64,000 nt of DNA from Paralvinella palmiformis (Eukaryota > Annelida > Polychaeta > Terebellida > Alvinellidae): the NCBI GenBank assembly GCA_025642065.1, contig JAODUP010000407.1, positions 83,501-147,500 on the forward strand, written 5' to 3'. This document shows, piece by piece, positions 13,085-26,026 of the stretch (the stretch's first letter is position 1; every line of letters starts with the position of its first letter). The position numbers and the translations under genes were made by a program. The notes beneath the pieces were generated by a model. It made no database searches and was not told the origin of the DNA. It was given only the letters and a program-made list of their open reading frames with translations.

Positions 13085-13396
13085 TTGTCATGGCTACATT
13101 CCCTAATTTGCAGTCAATGTTGTCTCTGATATGCTTGTCTCCTACCACAGACATTGTTTTTATTTCTGCCTTGATCTATTTCGGTTCACTAATTACACCG
13201 GAATAGTACGTGTCCATTGCCGATCCCAGTGTCATAATGCTTCATCAACAATTATTAAGTAAGCGCACGCATGCACACACACGAACTCACGTACGCATGC
13301 GCACGTACCTACGTACACATAAGCACGCGTACATGCTTAAACACACACACACACATGGAGAGAGAGAGTGTGTGTGTGAGTGAGAGAGAGAGAGAA

Positions 13397-13444
<48 letters not shown>

Positions 13445-13919
13445 CATTTCTGTCATTCTCATTATTATCATGTCTGTCCATCTGACTATACCCTTTATCC
13501 CGTCTCACATTTCAGTGACTATTTGCTCATAGCTTGAATACCATGAAATCTTGATCGAGTGAAGTGAATATCACTTTTCTATATCAAAAGATCCATAATG
13601 TTAGCAACTTGACTAGAGTCATATAATTATGTCTTCGCCATTCTTCATCAAGTTCTAGTTCGTCTTCTTTACTGATAAAATAGTTATTGTCAATTATAGT
13701 AGTAAATCACCTGATGATTTATCTCCCCCCTCCCCCCTGAAACGGTAAATTAAGATATCTAGACAATACATGTATGATAAGAAATATTGAACAGCTAATT
13801 TCTGACAGTTTAAGGTGATTTCATACAAATTGAACAATATAATACTCATATCAATGTCTCAAACATACAGCAACTTCATGGGCTATTTACAAAATAGAAA
13901 ATATAGGATTAGCACCACT

Positions 13920-13933
13920 GGGGGGGGGGGGGG
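13920..13933 (+). repeat. G14 homopolymer
   Basis: Fourteen consecutive G bases, capable in principle of forming a quadruplex and likely length-polymorphic. Confidence 0.9.
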
Positions 13934-15716
13934 AATGCAGACTTTATTGTTGTCCATTTGTAACATGGACTAGAACACAATCCCTGAGGCAATTAAACAT
14001 CATATCAGCAGATGTAATTATTTAATAACGCCGTTATATTGGTCTTTATGCATTATAAATGAATGACAAATGGCCTCAAATGGACGCCATTTCGGTTGTT
14101 CGAATGTAGCTATCGATTAATCGGCACAAATTATTCCGAAACCGATCCATTTATTTTGGAAATAATGTAAATAGTATTGTTAGAACTTAGGTGAATATTT
14201 TTAATTAGGATTACTGAGTAATGTGTTAATATGGAATATCCGGCGTGATATTAAATGAACCAATTGTTAACTTGTGTGAGAGACATAGAGTTGGGCTTAG
14301 ATCAAAACGGGGAACATTATGAAACCAAGTTTGCGAACGGAAATGGAATGTATTAAATGTCCTACCACTGTGAGGATGCAGCAGGTAGCAAACGTCATAT
14401 CATTCACTTGTTAGCATAGAATTAAATGCGAAACAGATCGCAGCCTTATTTTCGTTAAACGTTGAAAATATTCAGGAACGTGCGCCTAACTCGCGTTGAT
14501 AGACAATCACATCTGACAAGATGAATTCAGTATTCCAAAATTTGGGTTTTGGCTTCAGATGTGTAGAGACGATATAAGAAATGATTCTTTCGGTTGATTG
14601 AGATAAGTCACATTGTTCAACGGATTGCAGGTTTTCATTAGTAGACCTTCGGATACTTTCTAATGACATAATGGCTTAATGTTAGTACGTTTCCTTTACA
14701 TTTCCCGTTCATAGCCGTCCCGACTTCCTGAAGACATGACGCTTCTGCCAGACGAGGCATTCCAAGATCAGCGGAATAGCCAAAAGCAGATATATTTTAT
14801 ATTCAACTCAGTTTTGTCGACAATGCCATTAATTAATGGACCGCTACTAGAGTTGACTTCAGACTTTCCACTGAATTCGTCGTATTGGAAGCCAAGGCAT
14901 TGATCATTCCTGCCAGGATGTCCGCTGTGCCTGTTTTGTCTAAGTTTTTGGTATTTCCTGGTGGCATTTCGAGTTGTGCCAGTTGGTACAAATGCCGCGA
15001 CAATGTTCATTCATTCTCAGCAAACCACAAATCAATGAGAGCACTTAAAAAATATAATGGCAGCTGAAAGGAAGTATCAACACCATACGCGACAAAAACA
15101 AACAAAACCCTAGATCAAAGATCACCCTTTATTGGGAAAGTATCGAATGATTGAAGGCCTTCGCCAGTAACAAATTTAAATATTGATCCGTCTAACTAGG
15201 TGATGCAAGATTGTGGTGGTTATGTAGAATTTTGATAATGATAATAACAACAAAACACCTGTATCTTCTCAGTAAGTATCTCGTCGATCGAACCCTTTAT
15301 AGAAAATATTATTTGACTGCATCACCTGCGCTGGTCTATTAGAAATTCTAGTCATGTCCATCAATCATTTCCTCAGAGGAGGGTCTACATCAGAAGATGG
15401 ACAACGTGACCAAGACGTGAACTGCAGCCATCATGGCACAGTATCTTGTTCATCACTGTTGTTGTGGTTCTATATCTGTATGACTGTAGCCGAATGGCTT
15501 CTTTCCAACATTAATACCAAGGTAATTGTTTTTGGGATGCAGGCTTAACTCATGTCCTCGACACAAACTGAATACGTTTTTTGTTATCTTCCGCTGCCAT
15601 TCAATCTGAAGGTCAATAACGTTATAATTTCGCAAACAATAGTTTGGGCATTAACTACATAATGAAACCAGGGATATTAATTAAGTCCTTCCGTCCGTTG
15701 AGTCCCTCTCTCATTG

Positions 15717-15717
<1 letters not shown>

Positions 15718-15779
<62 letters not shown>

Positions 15780-15784
15780 CAATA

Positions 15785-15857
<73 letters not shown>
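15718..15857. repeat. Twin (TA)n tracts
   Basis: Two long TA tracts (15718-15773 and about 15783-15857) separated by a short AAAACACA spacer. The pair is largely self-complementary and could extrude a cruciform. Confidence 0.95.
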
Positions 15858-15858
<1 letters not shown>

Positions 15859-16116
15859 CACACATACCCTAGAGTACAGGGCGTTATAGCTAGTATTTTA
15901 ACCGTAGCAACTTGGAATACTACCAAATGACGATTTCAAATTTTGATGAATATATTATTTTAGAATGTAATTAACTACACATATACACGTACACACAACA
16001 CACACACAAACACACACATAAACACACACACACACACATACGTACATACATACGCAGTGAGAGAAATATTTACACACTGTATTGTGCTGATGTTAGCCTT
16101 CGTTTATATATATATA

Positions 16117-16171
<55 letters not shown>

Positions 16172-17407
16172 TCGATTCCATGGCCAAGTAGCCATTTTCC
16201 CACTCCCGTGTAATAATCGGTTCAGAGATCATAATTCTCACCGTCAGTAATATGCCTTCAGTACTCTCTAAATATCTGCAACTAGAAGATTATTGACGTA
16301 GATAATCTTTGGAGTGTTATATATCACCTGGTCGACAACCTGGAATTAAAGTCCTTAACAGAACATGAACTGAGCATGGACTACTAATGGACCTGTTGAT
16401 GATCATAATCCTAGACAAGGAACTAGAGGCTGCCCACGTATAACTGTATGACTCACTATCATATTGAACGATCGCACGTTTTCTCGGTGCCTCGTTAATT
16501 GACAGCGTAATAATAAATATGGAGTTTCGCGGTAATATAGGGATGACGTAAAAATACATCGCATCCCATGAACTGGATAAACCATTATTAGGAAATCTGC
16601 CCCTCCCCCCTCCCAGAATAAAACACACAACCGAATGACTCTGTTTTAGTTATTTAGAAATTTAGTTCATTAAATTAATTCAGAGTGATTGAGTGAGTGA
16701 GTGAGTGAGTGAGTGAGTGAATCATTCCGTAATTCAGTCATTCACTCATTCAGTAGTCAGTGAGTCAGTCAGTCAGCGATCAACCTGGATGCTGGTCACA
16801 TCTTAGACATATATAACGAAATGCAACTAAGATTTTTAACTAAGGTAATCATTTTAGTAAAAACGTAACACTAACTGTATCAGTATAGTAACAATAACAA
16901 AAACCAGCAATACTACAATTAACAGGTCTATGACAATTAATAAATAACGGATCAAAGCTAACAAATAGTAATAATATTAATGGTTGTAATAGCATGAATG
17001 AAAAATAACAAATTAGCATTAAAAATAACAAATAGCATTAACAGCAACAATAACACTACAATAACAATAACGTGTTACGGTAGTGTTTAAATCACAGAAA
17101 GGTTGGATCTAACATAATCCTATTCTACGTTATGACGATCGTCTGAGATGAGATGAGGTCACTCATAATAGTCAGTCAAAGATAGGAAGAACCTTGAGTA
17201 TTTAGTTTACTAAAAATAATATAAACAATCGGTGAACTTATCATTATCATCTTGAAATGTTCGCACAAGTGATAAGTGGTTTATCTACCCATCAATGTTA
17301 GCCAACATGCTATATATTAATGGTAACAGCAAGATAAAGTTTTGCTATACAGAGACAGATACATATAAATATCTCAAGTTCGTCCTTAAAATGTATTTTA
17401 ACTATTT

Positions 17408-17438
<31 letters not shown>

Positions 17439-17685
17439 TGGGAAATAGCATGTAAAGATACACGTATATAAAATAGTATGGTGCATATTTCATATTCTAT
17501 ATGTATATGATACTACATTTATTATTCTATTATTAGTATAGGAATACATTTGTTATGTGAATATTTACTTTCTAGAACTCTAATAGAATATCAATAATAT
17601 ATAAATTCTAACTAACTAACTAACTATTGAGCCAACAATGTTAATAATTAACCAACGGAGTAACTAACAGAAAATTATTATATAA

Positions 17686-17930
<245 letters not shown>

Positions 17931-18277
17931 TACGTTTGCATGCACACACGCGCGTGTGAGCGCACACATGTTCAGAGTAAATTAGAGAGGATGGGTTAAT
18001 TAACCAGAAAGATGTATTATTATAACTTCCTGTCATCCAACTCTAAAGTTCACATCATATCTAACAAAAACAGTAAATGTATTTCAAAGATATGATTCAA
18101 TAATTAACCTTCAGCTATTATTCTACTCCATCGCCCTTGTGGTATACTTTCCGCTGATCAACCAGGATTGTATTGATAACCTGAATCTGTGCTGGATTGT
18201 GTGTGTTTAATGCATGTTTAGACTGCTACAATCTCTGATAGAGCCTCGCTAATTAATGACGAATCTTGATAGCCAAT

Positions 18278-18295
18278 GTAATGTTTATAGCATGA
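18278..18295. repeat. Left target-site duplication of truncated SINE
   Basis: GTAATGTTTATAGCATGA, an 18 bp perfect match to 18375-18392. Confidence 0.92.
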
Positions 18296-18374
18296 TGATG
18301 ATTGATGATTGCTGTTTTACGGCCACTTTTGTGCACTTGGTAGGCTAAATGGGGCGAGAGACCTCCAAAGGTAA
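18296..18374 (-). mobile_element. 5'-truncated SINE copy
   Basis: Minus-strand 3' half of the family at 12592-12785: TTTGGAGGTCTC, GCCCCATTTAGCC, AAAAGTGGCCGTAAAA and a short ATC tail. The tRNA-like head is missing. Perfect 18 bp duplications on both sides show that this short form inserted as it is and was not cut down afterwards. Confidence 0.9.
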
Positions 18375-18392
18375 GTAATGTTTATAGCATGA
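18375..18392. repeat. Right target-site duplication of truncated SINE
   Basis: Perfect match to 18278-18295. Confidence 0.92.
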
Positions 18393-18606
18393 CGATATTA
18401 TGGCATTATTAATTCACATGAATTATTCCATGTATGTAGAACACCTGTAAATAGTAGGGTCATGATTAATTATTATACTTCGTGTATACCAAATCCGACA
18501 AACATAAAAAATATGATGACAAGAAACAAAATGCAATCCTAATCATATTTCGATAAACGTAACAATTTATATCTACCCATTTTTAGCCACTTTTTTATTA
18601 TTTTTT

Positions 18607-18607
<1 letters not shown>

Positions 18608-18674
<67 letters not shown>
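18608..18674. repeat. (AT)n microsatellite
   Basis: Uninterrupted AT dinucleotides ending just before a possible splice acceptor (CCTAG at 18680-18684). Confidence 0.95.
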
Positions 18675-18679
<5 letters not shown>

Positions 18680-18684
18680 CCTAG

Positions 18685-18828
18685 TCAGCTATAAGCATAA
18701 TTATCCAGCCATACATCAGTATGTTAACGAATTTGAAAGGATAAGTACATGCATTCGCGAATGTTCTCTTCAAACAAACTTTGTAGATCCTGATCAAAAT
18801 AACCCGAACAATTGTCATCATGTTCGTG
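18685..18828 (+). CDS. Candidate exon, unknown product
   Basis: Weak call. After a CCTAG at 18680-18684 the frame is open for 47 codons and includes YVNEFERISTCIRECS and VDPDQNNPNNCHHVR, with four Cys. It ends in a good donor (CGTG then GTAAGA at 18829). This is more ordered than surrounding AT-rich DNA and leaves phase 1, which fits the segment at 18937-19159. The acceptor is directly downstream of a microsatellite and has no pyrimidine tract. I recognise no domain. It could be a chance open frame. Confidence 0.3.
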
Positions 18829-18936
18829 GTAAGATAATATCAGAGAGCTTTGGTTCATTGTGTGTCCCTCTCTTATTGTCTTCTCTTTACTACATCATCG
18901 TGACATAAATCTGTTTTCCCTTGCTAGAGTATAAGA

Positions 18937-19159
18937 CATACCCCTGACCTTCATCTATGTGTTAAGTGCATCGGCCCAAACAATCTACTTCATGAGCTAC
19001 AGGAATCCAGAGCTACTGCGAGAGAGGTACTTTTTATCTCATTCACAGAGCCGTATACGACGACAGCTTACGTCATGGACAAGGTTTAAGGCGAATCGTA
19101 ATAATTCCGGTTTGTTAAACAACACGTTGGGGGTCGATCTTTACGACGACGAGGCCTAA
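18937..19159 (+). CDS. Candidate last exon with a membrane-like segment and basic tail, unknown product
   Basis: Weak call. Joined in phase to 18685-18828 through an acceptor ending TATAAG at 18936, it reads DIPLTFIYVLSASAQTIYFM (membrane-like), then SYRNPELLRERYFL, a run rich in Arg and Ser, and an acidic end VDLYDDEA before TAA. A helix followed by a basic cytoplasmic tail resembles the end of a multi-pass receptor, but no family motif is clear. A stronger acceptor lies a few bases upstream (pyrimidine tract, CTAG at about 18925-18928) and would instead give a stop after six codons. The two readings exclude each other. Confidence 0.3.
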
Positions 19160-19686
19160 ACAAGGTCATAATATCGTTTCTCCGACAAACTGAAGTAGTC
19201 TGCCCTCAAATCACGTCATTATTGCTGGTATTGACATCCATCTTCAATCCATTAGAAAAGAGAATATACTTCGCATCACAAAAATCACATTACGAGAATG
19301 GGAAAGTGTCTGCAGTGAGCGATGTCACGATCCCGCAGAATGGGCATCATTACTAGGCAAAGGGAATGATGTGTACACCTAAAATAAAGTGTTTAGTCTA
19401 GTTTATGGGTTTAGTCCCAGTGTGAAGAAAACATCCCAAATCTTATTATGTTAACTTAGACCGAGGATGTTGTATGTAGTTTAGTATTGATTTAAGTAGC
19501 TCAGTGTAAGTTGATAGCCGTCCTTCATTGATGTGTAACTTAGAAGTCAACAAACAGCTGGTAGAAATGGTGATAGATGTTCGGTATTTCTCTATATGTC
19601 ATCCAAAGAAACACATTATTAAATATTTTTTATTGTCACAAATATAATTTTAAAAGTGTGGTTAATATGTTATATTATTTTCAAAG

Positions 19687-19785
19687 ATGACTACTACTAC
19701 TACCTTTTGCACTACTACTCCTACTACTACAACTACTACTTCAAGATTACTACTGCTATTACTACTACTACTACTACTACGACTA

Positions 19786-19816
<31 letters not shown>

Positions 19817-19854
19817 AATACTACTACTACTACTACATGCTGCTGCTGCTGCTG

Positions 19855-19927
<73 letters not shown>

Positions 19928-19937
19928 AACAACAACC

Positions 19938-19973
<36 letters not shown>

Positions 19974-19976
19974 TAA
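19687..19976. repeat. Mosaic triplet repeat (CTA)n (TGC)n (AAT)n
   Basis: ACT/CTA units, then a TGC block followed by TAATA, more CTA, a second TGC block followed by TAATA, more CTA, then a long AAT block. The TGC-TAATA-CTA order occurs twice, so the array has grown by duplication of a compound unit. Predicted homopolymer proteins are artefacts. Confidence 0.92.
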
Positions 19977-20294
19977 TATCACTATTAGTACTACTACTTC
20001 TACCGTAAATCCCTACGCCATCACTACTACAATGACAATAATAAAATCAGCAGGAAGAATAATAACAATAATAATAACAACAACAAGTACAATTACTTCT
20101 GAGGTCGCGTTACTGGATAGGAAGTAGGATTAATGATAAAGAACCTAGTAAGACAATCATATACAAAGGAAGTCGCTGAATGGATAAAATAATTTTGGTA
20201 AGAGTCGTCTGCTCTAATAGATGTTCATGAAAAAAAAGAATTCAATTTGAAGACTAAACGCTTATTGAATCATACAAAATGAATGATAAAAATA

Positions 20295-20298
<4 letters not shown>

Positions 20299-20366
<68 letters not shown>

Positions 20367-20422
20367 TTGTAGTGTGATTACAATAGATGTTGTTTCTACT
20401 AATACACTGTCAACATTATTAC

Positions 20423-20471
<49 letters not shown>
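20299..20471. repeat. (AT)n and (ATC)n microsatellites
   Basis: (AT)n at 20299-20362, and uninterrupted ATC triplets at 20424-20471. Confidence 0.93.
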
Positions 20472-21957
20472 GTTGTCGTCATCATTAGCTAGTAATCTCT
20501 ATAATTTAGTATCTACAATGTATTATATAAACGTATCCTACGATAATTTCTTTATCTCTTTAGTCTGGTCACTTTAAGAGGTCAAATAGACGTAGTTGAT
20601 ATCGGCATATATTTATAATATTAAATCCGTCAAATGTTTATAAATTATCCTTAATGTTCTCCTGTTAAATAACGACTATTATTCTACATCTGAGCAACGC
20701 TAAATTCAATATTCGGGTAGTTAATTTCATATTACGGATAATCACATTGTGAATTATGAAACTGTTGGCTCAATTCAAATGAACCAATATTGAATATAAA
20801 GTTATATAAATAGGGCTATCAATATTGTAGTAGTCTTAATATTAATTGAGTTAGGGTATTTAGTCTGAAGCTGGTAAAATGTATGATTTTCGGTTGTACA
20901 TGAACTCGCCAAATTCTACATTCCTTTCCCGTGCCCTCCCGACTTCTACCCGTTAATAATAGAGCCTAAACTGTAGTAGTGGAGAATTTCGGGTAGTGAC
21001 AGATTATACACGAATTATTGTCAAGACTGTCGTCGTCGGTATATTCCAGTGAACATAATTGATCCATTTCAGCTTTAGATAACCTCGTACCAGTATATTG
21101 TCATTTACGGTGATAAATGCTCCGGCCATTGCTCTTAGTCGTTTTCACATTTCCATCCTGCATCCATGATAAGAGGCCACCCCTATACCGCCATAAAGCT
21201 CAATTACGCCTCTTAAACAGGCACCTCTATTCGTCATGCTTTTGCCCTTATGATGACTTCGAGTACCCGCCATATTCCATCCGGTTGGCCATAGACCTCG
21301 TCGAGTTATCAGCGACCTAAGGGTTTCATTCGGCCCTCACATTTATTGACCCATCACATGATGTGGCTCGAGAACCATTTGTTCAGCTCGGTGATGATTT
21401 ATATTCGTTGGGCACAATTTAGTGCTGCCGTCCTAGATACATATATACATACGGCATTAACCGGCTGGACCAGTCGTTGGAGACGCGGTGTAACGTTCGA
21501 ATGTCTCTCATATGCCAGCCGCTTCGTGTACGGATGGATCTGTGGCTTTTCAATCATGAATGAGGTAGTAGTTCAGTGAACTGAGTATCGTGGTTTGAGT
21601 CGGGTGCAGTGGTTGTAGTGAGTGGTGGAAGCTATAAGTAAAGTAAGAATAAAAACACGTCAAAGTATCTACAGTAGGCTTATCGGGACGTACAGAACCA
21701 GTGACAGACCAAATAGGACAGGATGCTGATTCACAACTTAGGACACCGATTGATCTCCATATCAAGAACACGGGATAAATACTGTCAAAATTCTCTAATT
21801 CGATGGATTCGGCTGTTTGCCGATCGCAGACGGCGCTTAATGGGCTCATGAATTCGTGGCCCAGATGTGGGATTTACCATGAGACTCCCTACCGTTAGCC
21901 CGGAGACATAGCCGGATACACACAGAGAGTATTTTCCAAAAGCTTTACTTCGTACTG

Positions 21958-22347
21958 ATGGTGGATCGGTTTGCGACACCATTCACGTCGATCAGCGGCG
22001 CTATCGAGACCGAGGACACTTCTGGAAGAATGGACTCTGACTCAGCGGGATACGTCTTCGTTGTAACGGCTGGCGTCCTCGGAGCCGTGGCGCTGGTCCT
22101 GACGATCGTCTACACCTATATATACTGCGTCAAGATCAAGCCACGGCGCAGACACTTGGCCTCCGATAGGATCAACTACTTCGAGAGAGACGCCTGTATC
22201 CAGTATGGAGGACAACCGGAGAAGGATCAGATGGAACGGGCGCCCATCAAAGCTCATCCGTTCTTTGTCATCGCCGCCGCCTCGAGGGCGAAGACGAACG
22301 GAGCCGACGGAAGTCAACATCCTTCTACTTCAAATAAAGGGTATTAG
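21958..22347 (+). CDS. Small single-pass membrane protein, local family copy 3
   Basis: Function unknown. The 129-codon intronless frame starts with ATG at 21958. Residues 1-30 are a polar N-terminus, and a second Met at 24 is a possible alternative start. About 31-57 is a membrane helix rich in Val, Ala and Leu and ending Tyr-Thr-Tyr-Ile-Tyr-Cys. Residues 59-63 are KIKPR, 70-78 DRINYFERD, 97-103 IKAHPFF and the C-terminus is PSTSNKGY. No signal peptide is seen. The basic stretch after the helix predicts the conserved blocks to be cytoplasmic. The nearest relatives in the window are copies 1 and 4. The codons for Asn-Lys near the end spell AATAAA, ten bases before the stop, as in copy 4. Base composition is much more GC-rich than its flanks, and the reading frame is clean, so I take it as a working gene. 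Confidence 0.85.
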   Translation: MVDRFATPFTSISGAIETEDTSGRMDSDSAGYVFVVTAGVLGAVALVLTIVYTYIYCVKIKPRRRHLASDRINYFERDACIQYGGQPEKDQMERAPIKAHPFFVIAAASRAKTNGADGSQHPSTSNKGY

Positions 22348-23702
22348 CTTGTTATGGTCACGATGTATCTTCTTTATTATCGTGTCTCACCGCCATCCGC
22401 GCATCACGTGGTGTATAACACTCCGTCATTATCCCGTGGCAAATGCCCAATAATATCCCCGGCTTCATTCGGAAATGTAATCAGATCCGGAAGTGAGAAG
22501 TGTCAAGATAGTCTCGTATTAGCATACAATGATCCTATGTGAAGTTTATCAATATCACTTGCGCAAGGTCACACAAATTAGATTGTCGCCTTCTGCATTT
22601 CTATTGCCACCATCCATGAAACGTTACTACTTCAGCGTAAAATGAATGAAGCTTATCGCATTTTCAGACGGCCTCTTACCCATTTCTGCCGATACCAAGG
22701 TCTTACAGATGTGGACTTTAAACCAATTCGGTTGGGCAGTTTTTTCCGTTATACTTCATGCCAAGGAAAGTTATATTTAGATCAGAAGGAAAACAAAATC
22801 CGCATAAAACATACACCTCCATTTGGATTTACGACGTCGGCGTCAGGTTAACAAGAATCTTATTGATTTAAAATCAATCGATCTTTAGTCGCATTCATTT
22901 GCTATAATGCAAACCCGAAATAGATGGTGTCCACTTTCACGTTGATATGTTGTATGTTTTCATATCGACTTTACGCTATAAGGAAGACTAAATATCGAGG
23001 CTAAACCAGGTTGATATTGTACTACAGGTAGTTAGCTATATGTTACCTTGCCCAACAATATTACGCATATAACATTAGTGCATTTAATTATTCAAATCAA
23101 TAAGGATGTCTTACCAAAGCGAGACAATAAGTGAGAAATATGAATGAAGTAAGCTAATAAAAGATTCAAACAGACATAAGCCACAACAATATCGTAGATT
23201 TCTCTGTGATTTCATTCTGAAAGTTCTACATAATGAAGTTTGAGAAACGTTGGAAATAATCGCCCATTGACCAATTACAACTCGACCCATTTTCTTCGTA
23301 ATATACATTTCAATATTTGATACTGAATCGAAAACTTATCATATCAAGCTGGTGCAATAATGGCTAATCTATATTAACGACCCCCCCCCTCTCAACGCGC
23401 TACACGTTTCTTCAGTAACATCGATCAGGAAATCTATCCTTTAATGGCCATCCTTTAAGGTGTGTCAGACTAGAGACAGATAAAGGATATCAGTTACACA
23501 GAGTTAGCTCTTATAACATGTTAGATCGTCGGAAATAAGGCTGAGCATCTAGGAGAAATGACTGACGGTTAAATAGCCAATCGGGAAGTGACCTAACGGG
23601 TAATGGCTACAGCCCTAATTTCGCATTTTGTAACCAACTCGTCAAAAGTAGACATCGCTTGCTAAACGTTATTCTGGACACAGCGAGCAGAATATACATT
23701 TC
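22348..23702. other. Intergenic, no clear gene
   Basis: The first ~500 bases are presumably the 3' flank of the preceding gene. An isolated ETS-like CCGGAAGT lies near 22487. A short frame at 22642-22851 has no recognisable domain. Nothing else supportable is seen. Confidence 0.55.
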
Positions 23703-23715
23703 CTCACCCATACTC

Positions 23716-23865
23716 GTGGTCTAGTTCGTAGCGCGTTGTACCATAGATCACTATCACTTCAGATACTCGTTTCGTCTTTGGCCTCGCTTCATTATCTTTG
23801 GAGGTCGCTCGGCCCATTTAGCCTAAACATGTGCATAAAAGTGGCCGTAAAGCTTCAATCGTTAT
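23716..23865 (+). mobile_element. Old SINE copy, head and body
   Basis: Plus-strand copy of the 12592-12785 family. The head is GTGGTCTAGTTCGTAGCGCG and CATAGATCACTATCAC, the B box is eroded, and the body holds TTTGGAGGTCGCTCGGCCCA and AAAAGTGGCCGTAAAG. Flanks 23703-23715 (CTCACCCATACTC) and 23866-23878 (CTCATCCATATTC) match at 11 of 13 positions, read as a decayed target-site duplication. The SINE body and the duplication have both drifted, so this copy looks older than the one at 12.6 kb. Confidence 0.78.
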
Positions 23866-24184
23866 CTCATCCATATTCACTTTCATTCTCGCCATCTCGC
23901 TACCATGGTCTTAACGGGTTATGTTTATTGATAGGACGTTATTGTAATTAGTATCATTAATGTTATGCGAACTGCAGTTTGTCGAGTGAACAACGTATAT
24001 GAAGTCAAACGCTGGAACACGATAATGAGTACATATTTTATAATGGGGTATCAAGAAATATGGAACTGAAATAGTATCATTAATTGTCCATTGACTAGAT
24101 GCTCAAAGATAACTCGCCTGTTTGAGTTCACTTAACACCGCTAAGATTATTGTGTACTAGGCTTAGAAACTGACGTTGATTCAT

Positions 24185-24223
<39 letters not shown>

Positions 24224-24785
24224 GAGAGAGGCACACACAGGCATATACACGCAAACAACACACACATAAAAACGCACGTACGGACTCACGCACATGCAAA
24301 AACACTCATACATACACAAACGCACACACACACGCCTATTTCATTATCCGCTTTCGGTATGATGTTTCACAATTAGTTGACAATCAGATTACGTAAGACA
24401 TATTGCGTTTATATATTAAGTTTCCATTTTGGTAATATCTATCCCATCCCTGGTCAGGCCAGAAATGGGGTTTTCTGCTTCATTTTATCTTCACTATTTC
24501 AATAACCATATCTCATATGGTACTTGTTAAACATATCGTTTTTTTTTATTTGATCCTGAACAAAACGGTCTAGTTGATATTACAGCAAGGTTCAGAAGCT
24601 AGGACGTTTTATTAATTTGCTGATAGAAAGTTCAATGGGTCATATTCTATTTTTCTGAATCGATGTCTTTTTAATGTTAATTTCTAAAAGTAGAATTTCA
24701 GTTATTAAAGAAACACCTACGTCCAATGCAATGCTAGAATTATATTTGCTCATGCTGACCAGCAGCGTGAATGCATATACTTTGG

Positions 24786-24867
<82 letters not shown>

Positions 24868-25174
24868 TTCGCTGAATATATGTTGTTGGCTAGATTGGTT
24901 ATAAATGTCCCCCATTTAGTATAATAGCTTATTGTAGTGTGTAATGATTAATCCCTGCTACACAATCCAACCGCTGATGAATCGTCCAGAGGTTATATTA
25001 TATGTGCCAGTCCCTCATCACACACTGATAAACATACACGCACACACACGCACGCACACACACACACACACGCACGCACACACACAGAGAGAGAGAGAGA
25101 GAGAGTACTACGTTTGATCTCACACGAAACTGACAAGTTCTAATTATCTACTGTTACACTGACATGGCCAGAAA

Positions 25175-25222
25175 TGACCTATAAGCTGACCTATAAGCTG
25201 ACCTATAAGCTGACCTATAAGC
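25175..25222. repeat. Four tandem 12-mers carrying a nuclear-receptor-type half-site
   Basis: TGACCTATAAGC repeated four times without a mismatch. TGACCT is the complement of AGGTCA, the classical nuclear-receptor half-site, here spaced as direct repeats with six-base gaps. It may be only a minisatellite. No nearby gene start was found to link it to. Confidence 0.8.
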
Positions 25223-25429
25223 GGATCAAGTTGGATTAAAATGGCGAAGCTAATTAATGATAATGCTGTCTCTCAAATCGCCAGCATGCGATGCGTTCAT
25301 GCAATATTGGCATTACTGATCAAAGAAATGATGCCGATGCTGTCAAGCAGGTATACTTGTCCTAAAGATAACTGTCAGTTCAACTAGATGCGATAAACGC
25401 GGAACGATTCAAGGCTTTTACTTTATGTT

Positions 25430-25461
<32 letters not shown>

Positions 25462-25859
25462 GTTGTCTTATCGACTGTAACGATTATATTATCAATTTAT
25501 TTTAAAACTTGCTGTTGATAAAATCGTACATAAACATTACAACTTCGTATCGATATTGAACGATTAAATTCCATGTATTAAATATTGGTTCTGTCTAGTT
25601 ATCATGGTTTACCTTATAAATGTATCGGATAAATCTGTATTATGATAATATCGTTTTACTTAAGAACGATATAGTTGTGTTATACCATACAGGTAGGTAT
25701 AGATACTTTATGGATTTAGTTTAGAATGGTATTCTATTAAGATAGGTTTTGATGAGAATACACTTCACGTATTTATTTCGAAAAGGCAGCTACGCATGTA
25801 TTCTCGATATATTTCATGTGACATTTCCATGTTATAAATACATCCATGTAAATCTGTCT

Positions 25860-26026
<167 letters not shown>

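Larger units (their letters stand above)
19160..21957. other. Intergenic, triplet and AT microsatellites, no clear gene
   Basis: Contains the triplet mosaic at 19687-19976, (AT)n at 20299-20362 and (ATC)n at 20424-20471. From about 21000 the base composition rises toward the gene at 21958, so this probably includes its promoter and 5' leader. Frames at 21117-21579 and 21550-21982 have no recognisable domain. Confidence 0.6.

Noticed and set aside
19656..20127. Frames of poly-Thr, poly-Leu and poly-Asn
   Set aside because: Artefacts of the triplet mosaic.
25175..25222. CRISPR-like regular repeat
   Set aside because: Units are contiguous 12-mers without unique spacers, and the genome is eukaryotic.
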